DNA of 64,000 nt from Variovorax sp. JS1663 (GCF_002157355.1 NZ_LYMK01000032.1:20163-84162); one strand, 5' to 3'. Shown: positions 41,896-50,935, counted from the first letter of the stretch. Numbers and translations: made by a program. The notes: generated from the sequence alone by a model not told the origin.

Positions 41896-42692
41896 GCCTT
41901 CGATTCGAGAACAAAGTAGCCATCGTGACCGGTGCCGGTTGCGTTGGTGCCGGCTGGGGCAACGGTCGTGCCATCGCGGTCCGGCTGGCCGAAGAAGGAG
42001 CCAAGGTACTGGCGGTCGATCGCGACCGCGCCCGACTTGACGAAACCCTCGATCTTGCGGGTGACGCACGCGCCTCGATCACTCCCTGGGTCTGCGATGT
42101 GACCAGCAGCGAAAGCGTGGCCGCCATGGCCAAGGCCTGCATCGAGACCTACGGCACGGTGGACATCCTGGTCAACAACGTCGGCGGCTCGGCGGCCGGT
42201 GGCGCGGTGGAACTGGCCGAGGAAGTCTGGGACCTGCAGATCGACATCAACCTCAAGAGCGTGTTCCTTACCTGCAAGCACGTGCTGCCCACGATGCTGG
42301 CCAAGGGCGCCGGCGCCATCGTCAACATTTCCTCGACCTCCGGACTGCGCTGGACAGGCAGCGCGCAGGTGGCCTATGCAGCCACCAAGGCCGGCGTCAT
42401 CCAGATGTCGCGCGTGATGGCAGTCCAGCATGCGGCCCAGGGGGTGCGTGTGAACAGCGTCGTGCCGGGTCAACTGCACACACCAATGGTGGAAACCCGG
42501 CTGGCCAAGCAACGCGCCGGCGGCGACGTCGACACGTTGCTCGCGCAGCGGCAGAAGCGCATACCGCTCGGATTCATGGGCGACGGTCGCGACACCGCGA
42601 GCGCCGTGCTGTTCCTGGCCAGCGACGAAGCCCGCTTCGTCACCGGGACCGAACTCATCGTCGACGGCGGCATGACGGCGCGCTGCGACTGA
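41892..42692 (+). CDS. Short-chain dehydrogenase/reductase
   Basis: The protein is 266 residues of a classical SDR. The cofactor motif is T-G-A-G-C-V-G-A-G-W-G-N-G, then N-N-V-G-G, catalytic S in N-I-S-S-T-S, Y-A-A-T-K as the active-site Y-x-x-x-K, and a C-terminal V-D-G-G-M. It oxidises or reduces a hydroxy/keto group with NAD(P). Second gene of the LigI-like operon, translationally coupled to it. Confidence 0.93.
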   Translation: MSLRFENKVAIVTGAGCVGAGWGNGRAIAVRLAEEGAKVLAVDRDRARLDETLDLAGDARASITPWVCDVTSSESVAAMAKACIETYGTVDILVNNVGGSAAGGAVELAEEVWDLQIDINLKSVFLTCKHVLPTMLAKGAGAIVNISSTSGLRWTGSAQVAYAATKAGVIQMSRVMAVQHAAQGVRVNSVVPGQLHTPMVETRLAKQRAGGDVDTLLAQRQKRIPLGFMGDGRDTASAVLFLASDEARFVTGTELIVDGGMTARCD

Positions 42693-42718
42693 CCGCCCCA
42701 TCTTCAGGTACAGACTCA

Positions 42719-43675
42719 ATGTTCAATCGCATCCTTCTCGGCGCCTGCCTGGGCGTCGTCTTCGCGAGCTCAGCCGCGGCACAACCGAAGTCGACGCGCA
42801 TCGTCGTTTCATTTACCTCGGGCGGTCCGGTGGACGCGGTGGCCCGCACGATCTCCGAGCAGCTCGGCAAGGAGCTCGGCCGGACCGTCATCATCGACAA
42901 CAAGCCAGGAGCCAACGGCGCGATCGGCGCGGCGGACGTGGCGAAGTCGCCCGCCGATGGCAGCACGCTCTGGTTCACGAGCGTCGGCGCGGCTGCAATC
43001 AATGCCTCGCTCTACGAAAAGCTCACCTACGACATGCAGCGTGACTTTGCGCCGGTATCGGTGGTGGTCAACAACGTCGAAGTGCTGGTCGCGCAAAAGA
43101 GCGACCCGGCCCAGGACGCGGCCGAGTTCGTGGCCGCGACCAAGAAGCGCGCCGAACCCACCCCCATGGCGTCCTCGGGCACCGGGAGCATCCCCCACTT
43201 GGCAATCGAGCAGTTGGCCGACGGGACCGGCGCCAAGCTGATGCACGTGCCCTACAAGGGCGCCGCGCCGGCGATCACCGACATGATGAGCGGACAGGTC
43301 AAGGGCTTCTTCGGCGACGTCACTGGTCTGCTCGGGCACCTGCAGGGCGGACGTCTTAAAGCGCTGGGCGTCGCCTCGAGCAGGCGCCACCCGTCGCTGC
43401 CAGAAGTCAAGACACTGGAAGAACAAGGCATCAAGGGCGTCGACACCAACAACTGGTACGCCCTGTACGCACCTGCGAAGACGCCGCCCGAGGTGATCGA
43501 GGCAATCAACAAGGCCCTGCGCAATACCCTGGCCGCGCCTGCAGTGCGAGACAAGCTGCTCAAGGCCGGCACCGAACCTGCCCCCTCCACTCCCCAGGAG
43601 CTGGCCGCGCTGCAGAGGCGCGACGCCGACAAATGGGCCAAGCTGATCCGGGCCAAGAACATCAAGGCCGACTGA
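42719..43675 (+). CDS. Tripartite tricarboxylate transporter receptor (Bug family), third copy
   Basis: The protein is 318 residues. The signal peptide ends near S-S-A-A-A-Q. The mature start is K-S-T-R-I-V-V-S-F-T-S-G-G-P-V-D, somewhat diverged from the usual P-F-x-P-G-G motif, followed by N-K-P-G-A-N-G-A-I-G and K-S-P-A-D-G-S-T-L. It probably captures the aromatic-derived acid or pyrone degraded by this operon. Its stop overlaps the next start (TGATG). Confidence 0.92.
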   Translation: MFNRILLGACLGVVFASSAAAQPKSTRIVVSFTSGGPVDAVARTISEQLGKELGRTVIIDNKPGANGAIGAADVAKSPADGSTLWFTSVGAAAINASLYEKLTYDMQRDFAPVSVVVNNVEVLVAQKSDPAQDAAEFVAATKKRAEPTPMASSGTGSIPHLAIEQLADGTGAKLMHVPYKGAAPAITDMMSGQVKGFFGDVTGLLGHLQGGRLKALGVASSRRHPSLPEVKTLEEQGIKGVDTNNWYALYAPAKTPPEVIEAINKALRNTLAAPAVRDKLLKAGTEPAPSTPQELAALQRRDADKWAKLIRAKNIKAD

Positions 43676-44202
43676 TGACGACCTCACACATTCGCGTTCC
43701 GCTGGTGGAGCCCGGCACCCGCCCCGAGCTGGCCGGGGTCGAGGGCCGCATCATGGCCGAGCGTGGCCGAGTCTCGCTGCTCTACCAGGTGCTGCTCAAC
43801 AGCGGCCCGATCGCTTCCGGCTGGGAGCGCATGCTGACCGCGGTGCGCAACCAGACCGGCGTGCCGGCGGACCTGCGCGAACTGATCATCCTGCGCGTAG
43901 CGGTGCTCAACGGCGCCGGCTTCGAGTTCGATGCGCATGTTCCGCATGCCCGGAAGGCAGGTGTGAGCACCGAGAAGATCGAAGCGGTGCGCAGCGCGTC
44001 GCTGCCCGACGTGTTTGCGCCGCTGGAGCGCCTGGTGCTCGAACTCACCGATGCCATGACCCGCGAGATCGTCGTTCCGGACGCGTTGATGGAGCGGCTG
44101 CAGCGGCACTTCGACGCCAAGGGCCTGGTAGAGGTTGTCGCGACGGCGGCTGCATACAACATGGTTTCGCGCCTTCTGGTGGCGCTGAACGTCTCGCATT
44201 GA
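43675..44202 (+). CDS. Carboxymuconolactone decarboxylase-like (AhpD-fold) protein
   Basis: The protein is 175 residues. The all-helical CMD fold is seen in L-L-Y-Q-V-L-L-N-S-G-P-I-A-S-G-W-E, R-E-L-I-I-L-R-V-A and F-D-A-H-V-P-H-A-R-K-A-G-V. The Cys pair of the AhpD peroxidase is absent, and the E/H pattern is like PcaC relatives, so a lactone-decarboxylase or hydrolase role in the same aromatic pathway is likely. It starts inside the Bug receptor stop. Confidence 0.9.
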   Translation: MTTSHIRVPLVEPGTRPELAGVEGRIMAERGRVSLLYQVLLNSGPIASGWERMLTAVRNQTGVPADLRELIILRVAVLNGAGFEFDAHVPHARKAGVSTEKIEAVRSASLPDVFAPLERLVLELTDAMTREIVVPDALMERLQRHFDAKGLVEVVATAAAYNMVSRLLVALNVSH

Positions 44203-44219
44203 GCGCCGGGGACAGCAGC

Positions 44220-44762
44220 ATGCAAGACGTGTGGCTTCTCAAGCTGGATGCGGCAGCTGTGGTCGCTGACGTTCTGCGCCGTGAACTGCAAAGCGTGTCG
44301 TCGGAGCTGCGGTCCTGGCAGGCAATGGATGGGGCGCTGACCTACATCTACCTGCCCTCCCATCTCGCACCTCTCGCGCGGATCGCCGAGGTGCCCCGTG
44401 CCGGGGTCGAATGGCGTCAGCTGGCCTGCGTGCAGCACTTGGACGGCGCCTCGTTCGGGGAGTCCGCGCCTTTTCACTACGTCGTGGAGACCGACGTCCT
44501 GCCGCGGCAGGAGGAAGAACTGAACGCCTGGTACTCGCAGGAGCACCTGCCCGGCCTGGCCGCAGTACCGGGAACGGTGCGCGCCGCCCGTTATGTCGAT
44601 GCAGCCGGTTCGCCACGGTACTACGCCTGCTACGACCTCGTGAGCCCGGACACCCTTGGCAGTCCGCCATGGCTGGCCGTGCGAGCGACCGCGTGGAGCT
44701 CGAGGGTCCGACCTGCATTCACAAACACGCGGCGAACCATGTTCCGCCGAACGCCCGCATAG
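44220..44762 (+). CDS. Dimeric alpha/beta-barrel (EthD-like) protein of unknown function
   Basis: The protein is 180 residues from ATG 44220; a TTG at 44199 overlapping the previous stop is possible. The C-terminal half has E-E-E-L-N-A-W-Y-S-Q-E-H-L-P-G-L-A-A-V-P-G, typical of EthD-like ferredoxin folds, followed by A-A-R-Y-V-D and Y-Y-A-C-Y-D-L. The N-terminal half (Q-D-V-W-L-L-K-L-D) may be a second, degenerate barrel half. It is the last gene of the LigI-like operon and may be an accessory isomerase or lyase. The 263 bases that follow hold no supportable gene. Confidence 0.75.
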   Translation: MQDVWLLKLDAAAVVADVLRRELQSVSSELRSWQAMDGALTYIYLPSHLAPLARIAEVPRAGVEWRQLACVQHLDGASFGESAPFHYVVETDVLPRQEEELNAWYSQEHLPGLAAVPGTVRAARYVDAAGSPRYYACYDLVSPDTLGSPPWLAVRATAWSSRVRPAFTNTRRTMFRRTPA

Positions 44763-45025
44763 GGTTCACCATCACAGGAATCTTGCTGCGAAAGAACCCA
44801 ATCGCCGGGCCATGGCCGCTCACCGTCGAGCTACGAGCCGCGCAAAACTGCGGCAAAGGGTTCCCGAAGAATGGGATGCCGCTGTCGTTTGACTGCCACT
44901 GTAACCCGACGTTCGGAGCTGGCATGTGGAGGACCGCTGATGGCCGACTACGGCAGTCGGTCCGCTTCCATCGAAGGAGTTTTTGAAGCCGAAGCGCCTG
45001 CTCGACTTCCTCGGGCTGCTTGTTG

Positions 45026-45625
45026 TCAATCGAACTTGACGAGATTCAGCGTTGGCAAGGGACCACCAGGGAACTGCGTCAGGCGTCCGCCTTGAGCGAG
45101 GGAGCCCAGGTCGACGGCAGCGAAACCCAGGCGCGAAATGAGCTGCGAGACATTGGCCTTGGCCTGTGCGTCGTCGCCGGCCAGGAAGAGCACGCGCTGG
45201 CCACCCTCGGCCCGTGGGTCGCCAGACAGAAGATGAGGCTGCAGGTGATTGAAAGCCTTCACCACCTTGGCGCCCGGTACGAAATCCGAGAACACCTCCG
45301 ACGAACTGCGGCCGCCGAGGTCGAAGGACCGGAACGCGGGCGCCTCGATGGGGTTGTTGGCGTCCACCACGATGCGGCCGCTCCAGTTCTCGAGGCCAGC
45401 CAGCGCCTCGGGGATCTTGGACCAGTTCACCGCCACGAAGACGATGTCGGCCTTGGCGGCCTCTTCCACGGTGCCGGCCCTTGCCTTGGCCCCCAGTTCC
45501 TCGAGCAGACCGTCCAGTGCAGCCGGACCGCGACGGTTCGCAAGGGTCACATCCTGACCGATGCGGACCATGGCACGGGCAATGGCGCTGCCGATGTTGC
45601 CGGTGCCGATGATGCCGATTTTCAT
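45026..45625 (-). CDS. NADPH-dependent F420-reductase-like NAD(P)-binding protein
   Basis: The protein is 199 residues. The Rossmann start M-K-I-G-I-I-G-T-G-N-I-G-S-A is followed by A-N-R-R-G for NADP phosphate binding, V-F-V-A-V-N-W and V-V-D-A-N-N-P. It belongs to the NpdG-like family, which in organisms without F420 reduces other substrates such as flavins or quinones. AAGGAG precedes ATG 45623-45625. It follows the SDR gene by 30 bases, probably in one transcript. Confidence 0.9.
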   Translation of the reverse strand: MKIGIIGTGNIGSAIARAMVRIGQDVTLANRRGPAALDGLLEELGAKARAGTVEEAAKADIVFVAVNWSKIPEALAGLENWSGRIVVDANNPIEAPAFRSFDLGGRSSSEVFSDFVPGAKVVKAFNHLQPHLLSGDPRAEGGQRVLFLAGDDAQAKANVSQLISRLGFAAVDLGSLAQGGRLTQFPGGPLPTLNLVKFD

Positions 45626-45655
45626 GCTGTGCTCCTTGCGAAGTTTGCGTGGGGC

Positions 45656-46417
45656 TCAGGCCGAATAGCCGCCATCAACCGGCACATTGGCACCCGTGAT
45701 GAAGCTGGCGCCCGGGCTGGCCAGGTACGCCACGGCATCGGCGATTTCGCCCGGTTGGGCGTAGCGCTGAAGGGCGATGTAGGTCTTGGCCTGGGCCGCG
45801 AAATCGCTGTTCTCGGGGTTCATGTCGGTGTTCGTCGGACCGGGCATGACGTTGTTGATGGTGATGCCGCGCGGGCCGAGGTCCCGGGCCAGCGCCTGCG
45901 TCCAGCCAGCCACCGCCGCCTTGGTCAGCACGTACAAGCCACCACCGCCGTAGGGCACGTACTCGCTGTTGATGCTGCCGATGTTCACGATGCGGCCACC
46001 GTGGCCCATATGCTTGAGGGCTTCCTGCGTCGCAACGAACACGCCCTTGACGTTGACGTTGACGATGCGGTCGAAGTCTTCCAGCGAGAACTCGCCGGCC
46101 GGCTTGACGATGGCGATGCCGGCGTTGTTGACCAGGATGTCCAGCTTGCCGCCGAAGGTGGCCGCTGCCTTCGCCACGGCCGACTGCACCTGTGCGGCAT
46201 CGCCCGCATCGGCATGGATGGCCAGCGCGGTGCCGCCCGCCGACTCGATTTCCTTCACAAGCGCTTCTGCCGGTTCTGCAGAAGCGATGTAGGTGAAGGC
46301 GACGGCGGCGCCGTCCGCGGCCAGGCGGCGCACGATGGCGGCGCCCATGCTGCGAGAGCCGCCAGTGACGAGGGCAACCTTGCCGGCCAGGGGAAGGTTC
46401 TTGGAGATGGTGCTCAT
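45656..46417 (-). CDS. Short-chain dehydrogenase/reductase
   Basis: The protein is 253 residues. T-G-G-S-R-S-M-G-A-A-I is the cofactor loop, followed by N-N-A-G-I-A, catalytic Ser in N-I-G-S-I-N-S, Y-V-L-T-K as the Y-x-x-x-K, and a C-terminal G-A-N-V-P-V-D-G-G-Y. AAAGGAA precedes ATG 46415-46417. Divergent from a LysR gene, which probably regulates it. Confidence 0.93.
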   Translation of the reverse strand: MSTISKNLPLAGKVALVTGGSRSMGAAIVRRLAADGAAVAFTYIASAEPAEALVKEIESAGGTALAIHADAGDAAQVQSAVAKAAATFGGKLDILVNNAGIAIVKPAGEFSLEDFDRIVNVNVKGVFVATQEALKHMGHGGRIVNIGSINSEYVPYGGGGLYVLTKAAVAGWTQALARDLGPRGITINNVMPGPTNTDMNPENSDFAAQAKTYIALQRYAQPGEIADAVAYLASPGASFITGANVPVDGGYSA

Positions 46418-46507
46418 GACAGTTCCTTTCGGTAGAAGAGGTGTTGCGATGGGCGAACTTTGCGCTCCGGAGACCTTCAGCGGTAGCCGGTAATCCGTAG
46501 AATCTTT

Positions 46508-46524
46508 TTCAAGCATTGCTTGAA
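46508..46524. promoter_or_regulatory. 17-bp palindrome in the SDR/LysR divergent promoter
   Basis: TTCAAGCA-T-TGCTTGAA is a perfect dyad around one central base, 91 bases before the SDR start and 44 bases before the LysR start. The shape and site fit a LysR operator. Confidence 0.6.
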
Positions 46525-46567
46525 GGTGCTCAACGCCACTTTTTATCGGGAAACCTGGACCACGCCC

Positions 46568-47491
46568 ATGGAAACGCTGGCAAACCTGGAGTCTTTCGTG
46601 CGAAGCGCCGAGGCGCGGAGCTTCTCGGCGGCGGCCCGCCGTCTGGCGTTGACGCCTGCCGCAGTCAGCCGCAACGTCGCACGGCTGGAGGCCAACCTGG
46701 GCGTTCGGCTCTTCCAGCGAAGCACGCGGCGCCTGACGTTGACCGAGTCGGGAGAGCGGTTCCTGCAATCGGTCGCCGGCGGACTCGACAGCATTCAGGC
46801 AGCGATTGCAGCCATCTCCAAGGATTCGGGTGAGCCCGGCGGGACGCTGAAACTCAGCATGGCGCCTGGTTTCGGGGCCGACTACGTGCTGCCCCTGCTG
46901 CCCGAATTCGTGAAGCAGTATCCGGCCATCCAGCATGACTGGCACCTGGACAACCGCAAGGTCGACCTGATTGCCGACGGGTTCGACGCAGCGATTTCCG
47001 GCGGCATCGAACTTGCGCCTGGTGTGGTCGCAAGAGAGCTGGCCCGCATCCATATCGTGGCGGTTGCCGCACCGGCTTACTTTCAGGGAAGGAAGGACCC
47101 CAAGGACCCGACCGACCTGCTGGATTGGGACGGCATCGCCATGCGTTCGGTCCAGCAGGGCCGCCTGCGCCCGCGTCGTTTGCGCAATAGAGCCGGCCGC
47201 GAGGTCGAGGTCGAAACCTCGCCCAAGCTCGTCTTCAATGACCCGGAGGCAATGACGCGCGCCGCGGTGATGGGCCTGGGAGTCGCCCTCGTCGCAGCGC
47301 CGCATGCCCTTCCACATCTGGAATCAGGCGCCTTGCGGCGGGTCCTGCCGCACTGGTTCTGGGACGATGGGCCGATTTCGCTCTACTACCCCGGCCAGAA
47401 GCTGCTTCCCGCAAAGACACGGTTGTTCATCGACTACCTGGTAGGGCAGTTTCGTGAAGCAAGAATTGCGGAGAGGCTGCGGGCGAACTGA
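46568..47491 (+). CDS. LysR-family transcriptional regulator
   Basis: The protein is 307 residues from ATG 46568 (M-E-T-L-A-N-L-E-S-F); the start at 46520 would lie inside the palindrome. The HTH is S-F-S-A-A-A-R-R-L-A-L-T-P-A-A-V-S-R-N-V and the effector domain begins L-K-L-S-M-A. It is divergent from the SDR/F420-reductase-like pair and is its likely regulator. Confidence 0.92.
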   Translation: METLANLESFVRSAEARSFSAAARRLALTPAAVSRNVARLEANLGVRLFQRSTRRLTLTESGERFLQSVAGGLDSIQAAIAAISKDSGEPGGTLKLSMAPGFGADYVLPLLPEFVKQYPAIQHDWHLDNRKVDLIADGFDAAISGGIELAPGVVARELARIHIVAVAAPAYFQGRKDPKDPTDLLDWDGIAMRSVQQGRLRPRRLRNRAGREVEVETSPKLVFNDPEAMTRAAVMGLGVALVAAPHALPHLESGALRRVLPHWFWDDGPISLYYPGQKLLPAKTRLFIDYLVGQFREARIAERLRAN

Positions 47492-47571
47492 CCAGGTTTG
47501 GGCATGTCCGCGTCTCGCATCTGCTTCGCGCCGGGCCGCGCCGCTTCCGTCCGCGCGTTGCCCCAACCCGC

Positions 47572-48552
47572 TCAGTCCAGCGAGATGCTGGTCTTGGCGG
47601 CGACCGCCTTCCAGCGCGCCACCTCCGCCTCGGTGTGCTTGCCGAGGGCGGTGCCGGTGTACTGCTCGGGCGGCAGCATCTGGATGGCCTGGTTGGCCAT
47701 CTTGTCGGTGAAGGCCTTGTCGGTCATGACCTTCAGGTAGGCGGCCTGGACCTTGTCGAGCACCTCCTTCGGCGTGCCCTTGGGCGCGTAGATGCCGTAC
47801 CAGGTGCTGGCCTCGAAGTTCGGCAGCACCGTCTCGGCCAGCGTGGGCACGTCCTTGAACTGCGGCAGGCGGACCTTGGAGGTCACGGCCAGCGGGCGCA
47901 CCTTGCCTTCGGTGATCTGGGGCATGGCGGTGTTGGTCTGGTCGAACATGCCGTCCACCTGGCCGCCGATGACGTCGATCAGCGCCGGGCCGGCGCCCTT
48001 GTACGGCACCAGCGAGACCTTCATGCCGGCCGAGGTGGCGAAGAGCGCGGCGATGAGGTGCGAACTGGATCCGACCCCGGCGTTGCTGATGAACAGCTTG
48101 TCGGGGTTGGCCTTGCCGAAGTCCACCAGCGCCTTGATGTCCTTGGCAGGATGCTCCTTGCGGACCATCAGCACCAGGGGCGTGTCGGGGAAGCGGAAGA
48201 CGGGGGCGAAGTCCTTGACCGGGTCGTAGTTGAGCTTCTTGTACAGCGCCGGCGCCGCGCCCATGTAGCCCATGTGGCCGACCAGCATGGTGTAGCCGTC
48301 GGGTGCGGCGCGCGCCGCCTTGGCCGTGCCGACCGTGCCGCCGGCGCCGGGCGAGTTGTCGATGACGATCGGCTGCCCGACCTCGCGGGCCACGCGCTCG
48401 GCGATGTGGCGCGCCAGCGCGTCGGTCGGGCCGCCCGCGGCGAAGGGCACGATCCAGGTGATGGGTTTGGCCGGGTAGGTCTGGGCCCAGGCACTGGCGG
48501 CGGCGGCGAGGGCGAGCGCGGCTGCGCCGCTCTTGAAGAGCAACGATGTCAT
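47572..48552 (-). CDS. Tripartite tricarboxylate transporter receptor (Bug family), fourth copy
   Basis: The protein is 326 residues. The signal peptide ends at S-A-W-A-Q, and the mature start Y-P-A-K-P-I-T-W-I-V-P-F-A-A-G-G-P-T-D plus P-G-A-G-G-T-V-G mark a Bug receptor. AAGGAG precedes ATG 48550-48552. It follows the lyase gene by 45 bases and is probably under the GntR regulator. Confidence 0.93.
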   Translation of the reverse strand: MTSLLFKSGAAALALAAAASAWAQTYPAKPITWIVPFAAGGPTDALARHIAERVAREVGQPIVIDNSPGAGGTVGTAKAARAAPDGYTMLVGHMGYMGAAPALYKKLNYDPVKDFAPVFRFPDTPLVLMVRKEHPAKDIKALVDFGKANPDKLFISNAGVGSSSHLIAALFATSAGMKVSLVPYKGAGPALIDVIGGQVDGMFDQTNTAMPQITEGKVRPLAVTSKVRLPQFKDVPTLAETVLPNFEASTWYGIYAPKGTPKEVLDKVQAAYLKVMTDKAFTDKMANQAIQMLPPEQYTGTALGKHTEAEVARWKAVAAKTSISLD

Positions 48553-48597
48553 GACGGTCTCCTTGGAAGGGTAAAGGGGGATGGGATGCGAATGCAG

Positions 48598-49974
48598 CTA
48601 GGCGTCGACCTTGGCCGACAGGGCGAGTGCGCGGTCGACCATCGCGGGTGCGAGGCCGAGGTAGTTGGCCGGGTCGGTGAGCCGGTCGATGGCGGCGCGG
48701 TCGAAGTGCTCGGTGACGGCCGGCAGCGCGGCGAGCGCTTCGGCCAGGGTGCCGCCCTGCTCGTTGACGGTGCGGCAGGCGTCATAGACCACGTCGTGGG
48801 CCTGCTGGCGGCCGATGTGCGGGGCCATGCCCATCATCACCGCCTCGGCGACGATCAGGCCCTTGGTGATGCCCAGGTTGTGCTTCATGCGGGCCTCGTC
48901 GACGATCAATCCGCCGAGCGCGAACCTGGCCTGGTGCAGCGCGCCCGAACTCAGGATGAAGCTCTCGGGAATGGCGATCCACTCGGCATGCCAGGGTCCG
49001 GTCGCGCGCTCGAAGTCCTGCACCATCGCATCGACCATCAGGCCGGCATGCTGGCGCACGGCCTTGGAGGCGGCCAGCATCAGCTCGCTGGAGATCGGGT
49101 TGCGCTTCTGCGGCATGGTGCTCGAGGCGCCGCGGCCCTTGACGAAGGGCTCGTACACCTCGGCGAACTCGGTGGACGCCATGATCATGATGTCCAGCGC
49201 GATCTTGCCGAGCGAGCCGGTGACCAGCGCGAGCAGGTTGACCGCCTCGGCAAAGCCGTCGCGCGCCACGTGCCAGGTGGTGGCGGGCACGCCCAGGCCC
49301 AGTTCCTCGGCCATGGCCTTCTGCACCGCGAAGCCGGGTTCGCCGATCGAGGCCAGCGTGCCGGCGGCACCGGCGAACTCGACCAGCGCGACGCGCGGGC
49401 GCAGCTCGGCCAGGCGCTGCTGGTGGCGGTCGAACATCGCGAGCCAGATCGCCACCTTGTAGCCGAAGGTCACGGGCAGCGCCTGCTGGAGGTGGGTGCG
49501 GCCGGCCATGGGCGTGTCGCGGTGCTTCTTCGCCAGGTCGCGCAGGATGCCGCGCAGCGCGCGGATGTCGCCGGCCACGCTGTCGAGGGCGTCGCGCACC
49601 TGCAGGGCGACGGCGGTGTCCATGATGTCCTGCGTGGTCGCGCCCCAGTGCACGTAGCGGCCGGCCTCGCCGCACATCTCGACCAGCTGGTGCACCAGCG
49701 GGAGGATGGGGTAGCCGACGATGTCGGTCTCGTGGCGCATGTGGTCGAAGTCGATGCGCTCGATCTTCGATTCGCGGGCGATGACCTCCGCCGCCTCGGC
49801 CGGAATGACGCCGACCCGCGCCTGCGCCTTCGCGAGCGCGACCTCGGCGTCGATGTAGCGCTGGATCAGCGCGCGATCCGAGAAAATGTCGCGCATCTTC
49901 TGCGTGCCGAAGGCATCGCGAAAGAGGATGGAATCGACGACGGTGCTGGAGAAAGGAAGGGCAGGAGCAGTCAT
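48598..49974 (-). CDS. Fumarase/aspartase-superfamily lyase, PurB / 3-carboxymuconate cycloisomerase (PcaB)-like
   Basis: The protein is 458 residues from ATG 49972-49974. The superfamily signature S-S-T-M-P-Q-K-R-N-P is intact. H-W-G-A-T-T-Q-D-I-M-D and G-R-T-H-L-Q-Q-A-L-P-V-T-F-G-Y-K mark the other active-site strands. Composition and length are nearer to PcaB-like catabolic lyases than to housekeeping adenylosuccinate lyase. Next to a Bug receptor and a GntR regulator it probably eliminates or cycloisomerises a dicarboxylate. AAGAGG precedes the start. Confidence 0.9.
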   Translation of the reverse strand: MTAPALPFSSTVVDSILFRDAFGTQKMRDIFSDRALIQRYIDAEVALAKAQARVGVIPAEAAEVIARESKIERIDFDHMRHETDIVGYPILPLVHQLVEMCGEAGRYVHWGATTQDIMDTAVALQVRDALDSVAGDIRALRGILRDLAKKHRDTPMAGRTHLQQALPVTFGYKVAIWLAMFDRHQQRLAELRPRVALVEFAGAAGTLASIGEPGFAVQKAMAEELGLGVPATTWHVARDGFAEAVNLLALVTGSLGKIALDIMIMASTEFAEVYEPFVKGRGASSTMPQKRNPISSELMLAASKAVRQHAGLMVDAMVQDFERATGPWHAEWIAIPESFILSSGALHQARFALGGLIVDEARMKHNLGITKGLIVAEAVMMGMAPHIGRQQAHDVVYDACRTVNEQGGTLAEALAALPAVTEHFDRAAIDRLTDPANYLGLAPAMVDRALALSAKVDA

Positions 49975-50005
49975 GAAGCCTCTTGATCTGGATACCGTGA
50001 ACATC

Positions 50006-50046
50006 AATATGTTCGGACATATGGACTGTAAATATGTTCGGACATA
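50006..50046. promoter_or_regulatory. Twin GntR operators
   Basis: AATATGTTCGGACATA occurs twice, at 50006-50021 and 50031-50046, with start-to-start spacing of 25 bases. Each contains the dyad TATGT-N4-ACATA. They lie between the lyase and the divergent GntR gene, so they are probably the operators of that regulator. Confidence 0.75.
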
Positions 50047-50074
50047 ACAGCAAGCAGGGGTTTACCCTGGGACC

Positions 50075-50830
50075 ATGAACGCGACCCTCGAACCCACGGC
50101 GCAGAAGCCGAACTTCACGAACATCGCCCGGCACCTGAGCGATGCGATCACCTCCGGGCACTTCGCCGTCGGCGAACTGCTGCCCACCGAGCTGGAGCTG
50201 TGCAAGCACTACGCGACCAGCCGGCACACGATCCGCGCGGCGCTGGCGGAGCTGACGCAGCTGGGGCTGGTGTCGCGAAAGAAGAACGTGGGAACGCGCG
50301 TGATCGCGGCGAAGCCGCGCAGCGGCTTCCGGCCCTCGCTGGCCTCGGTGGACGACCTGGTGCAGTTCGGCGCGGAGCACCTGCGGGCCGTGCAGAAGAT
50401 CGAGGAGACGGTGGCGGTCGGCCTGCTGGCGGAAGAGCTCGGCTGCCAGGAGGGCACGCCCTGGCTGCGCATCTCCAGCCTGCGGCTGGTGGGCGATGCG
50501 CAGGGTTCACCGATCGGCTGGACGGATGTCTACGTCGACCCGGAGTACAAGGAGATCGGCGAGCTGGTGCGCGAGACGCCCGACGTGCTGATCAGTGCGC
50601 TGATCGAAACGCGCTACGGGCGGCAGATCGCCCAGATCCACCAGGACATCCGGGCCTTCTCGATCGAGGACGGGGCGATGGCGAAGGCGCTCGGCGTGGC
50701 CGCCGGTGCGGCCGCTCTCAAGATCGTGCGGCGCTACCTCGACGAGGCGGGTGAGCTGTTCGAGGCCAGCATCACCGTGCACCCGGCCGACCGGTTCTCG
50801 GTGTCGATGCGGCTGCAGCGGTCGCATTGA
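50075..50830 (+). CDS. GntR-family regulator, HutC/UTRA type
   Basis: The protein is 251 residues. The wHTH is L-S-D-A-I-T-S-G-H-F-A-V-G-E-L-L-P-T-E and S-R-H-T-I-R-A-A-L-A-E-L. The UTRA ligand-binding domain follows (T-P-W-L-R-I-S-S-L-R, G-W-T-D-V-Y-V-D, I-E-D-G-A-M-A-K-A-L-G-V). Twin identical operators precede it, shared with the divergent lyase/Bug operon. Confidence 0.94.
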   Translation: MNATLEPTAQKPNFTNIARHLSDAITSGHFAVGELLPTELELCKHYATSRHTIRAALAELTQLGLVSRKKNVGTRVIAAKPRSGFRPSLASVDDLVQFGAEHLRAVQKIEETVAVGLLAEELGCQEGTPWLRISSLRLVGDAQGSPIGWTDVYVDPEYKEIGELVRETPDVLISALIETRYGRQIAQIHQDIRAFSIEDGAMAKALGVAAGAAALKIVRRYLDEAGELFEASITVHPADRFSVSMRLQRSH

Positions 50831-50897
50831 GCCGGGACGGGTTTGGCCTGGGATTTTGGCGAACGTAGAGTCCACGGCCCGGATGAAATGACCGTAT

Positions 50898-50935
50898 TTG
50901 CAAACATTAATTTGTTTGTGACTGATAATGCGGAC
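50898..50935 (+). promoter_or_regulatory. Promoter/operator of hipBA
   Basis: An AT-rich island holds the inverted repeat CAAAC (50901-50905) / GTTTG (50914-50918) and a -10-like TGATAAT (50923-50929). The -10-like element ends 6 bases before the hipB ATG at 50936, so the transcript may start at or very near the start codon. The repeat is well placed for autorepression by HipB. Confidence 0.45.

Noticed and set aside
44411..44986. Open frames after the EthD-like gene, both strands
   Set aside because: They overlap a better supported gene, have odd composition and no recognisable domain or ribosome site.
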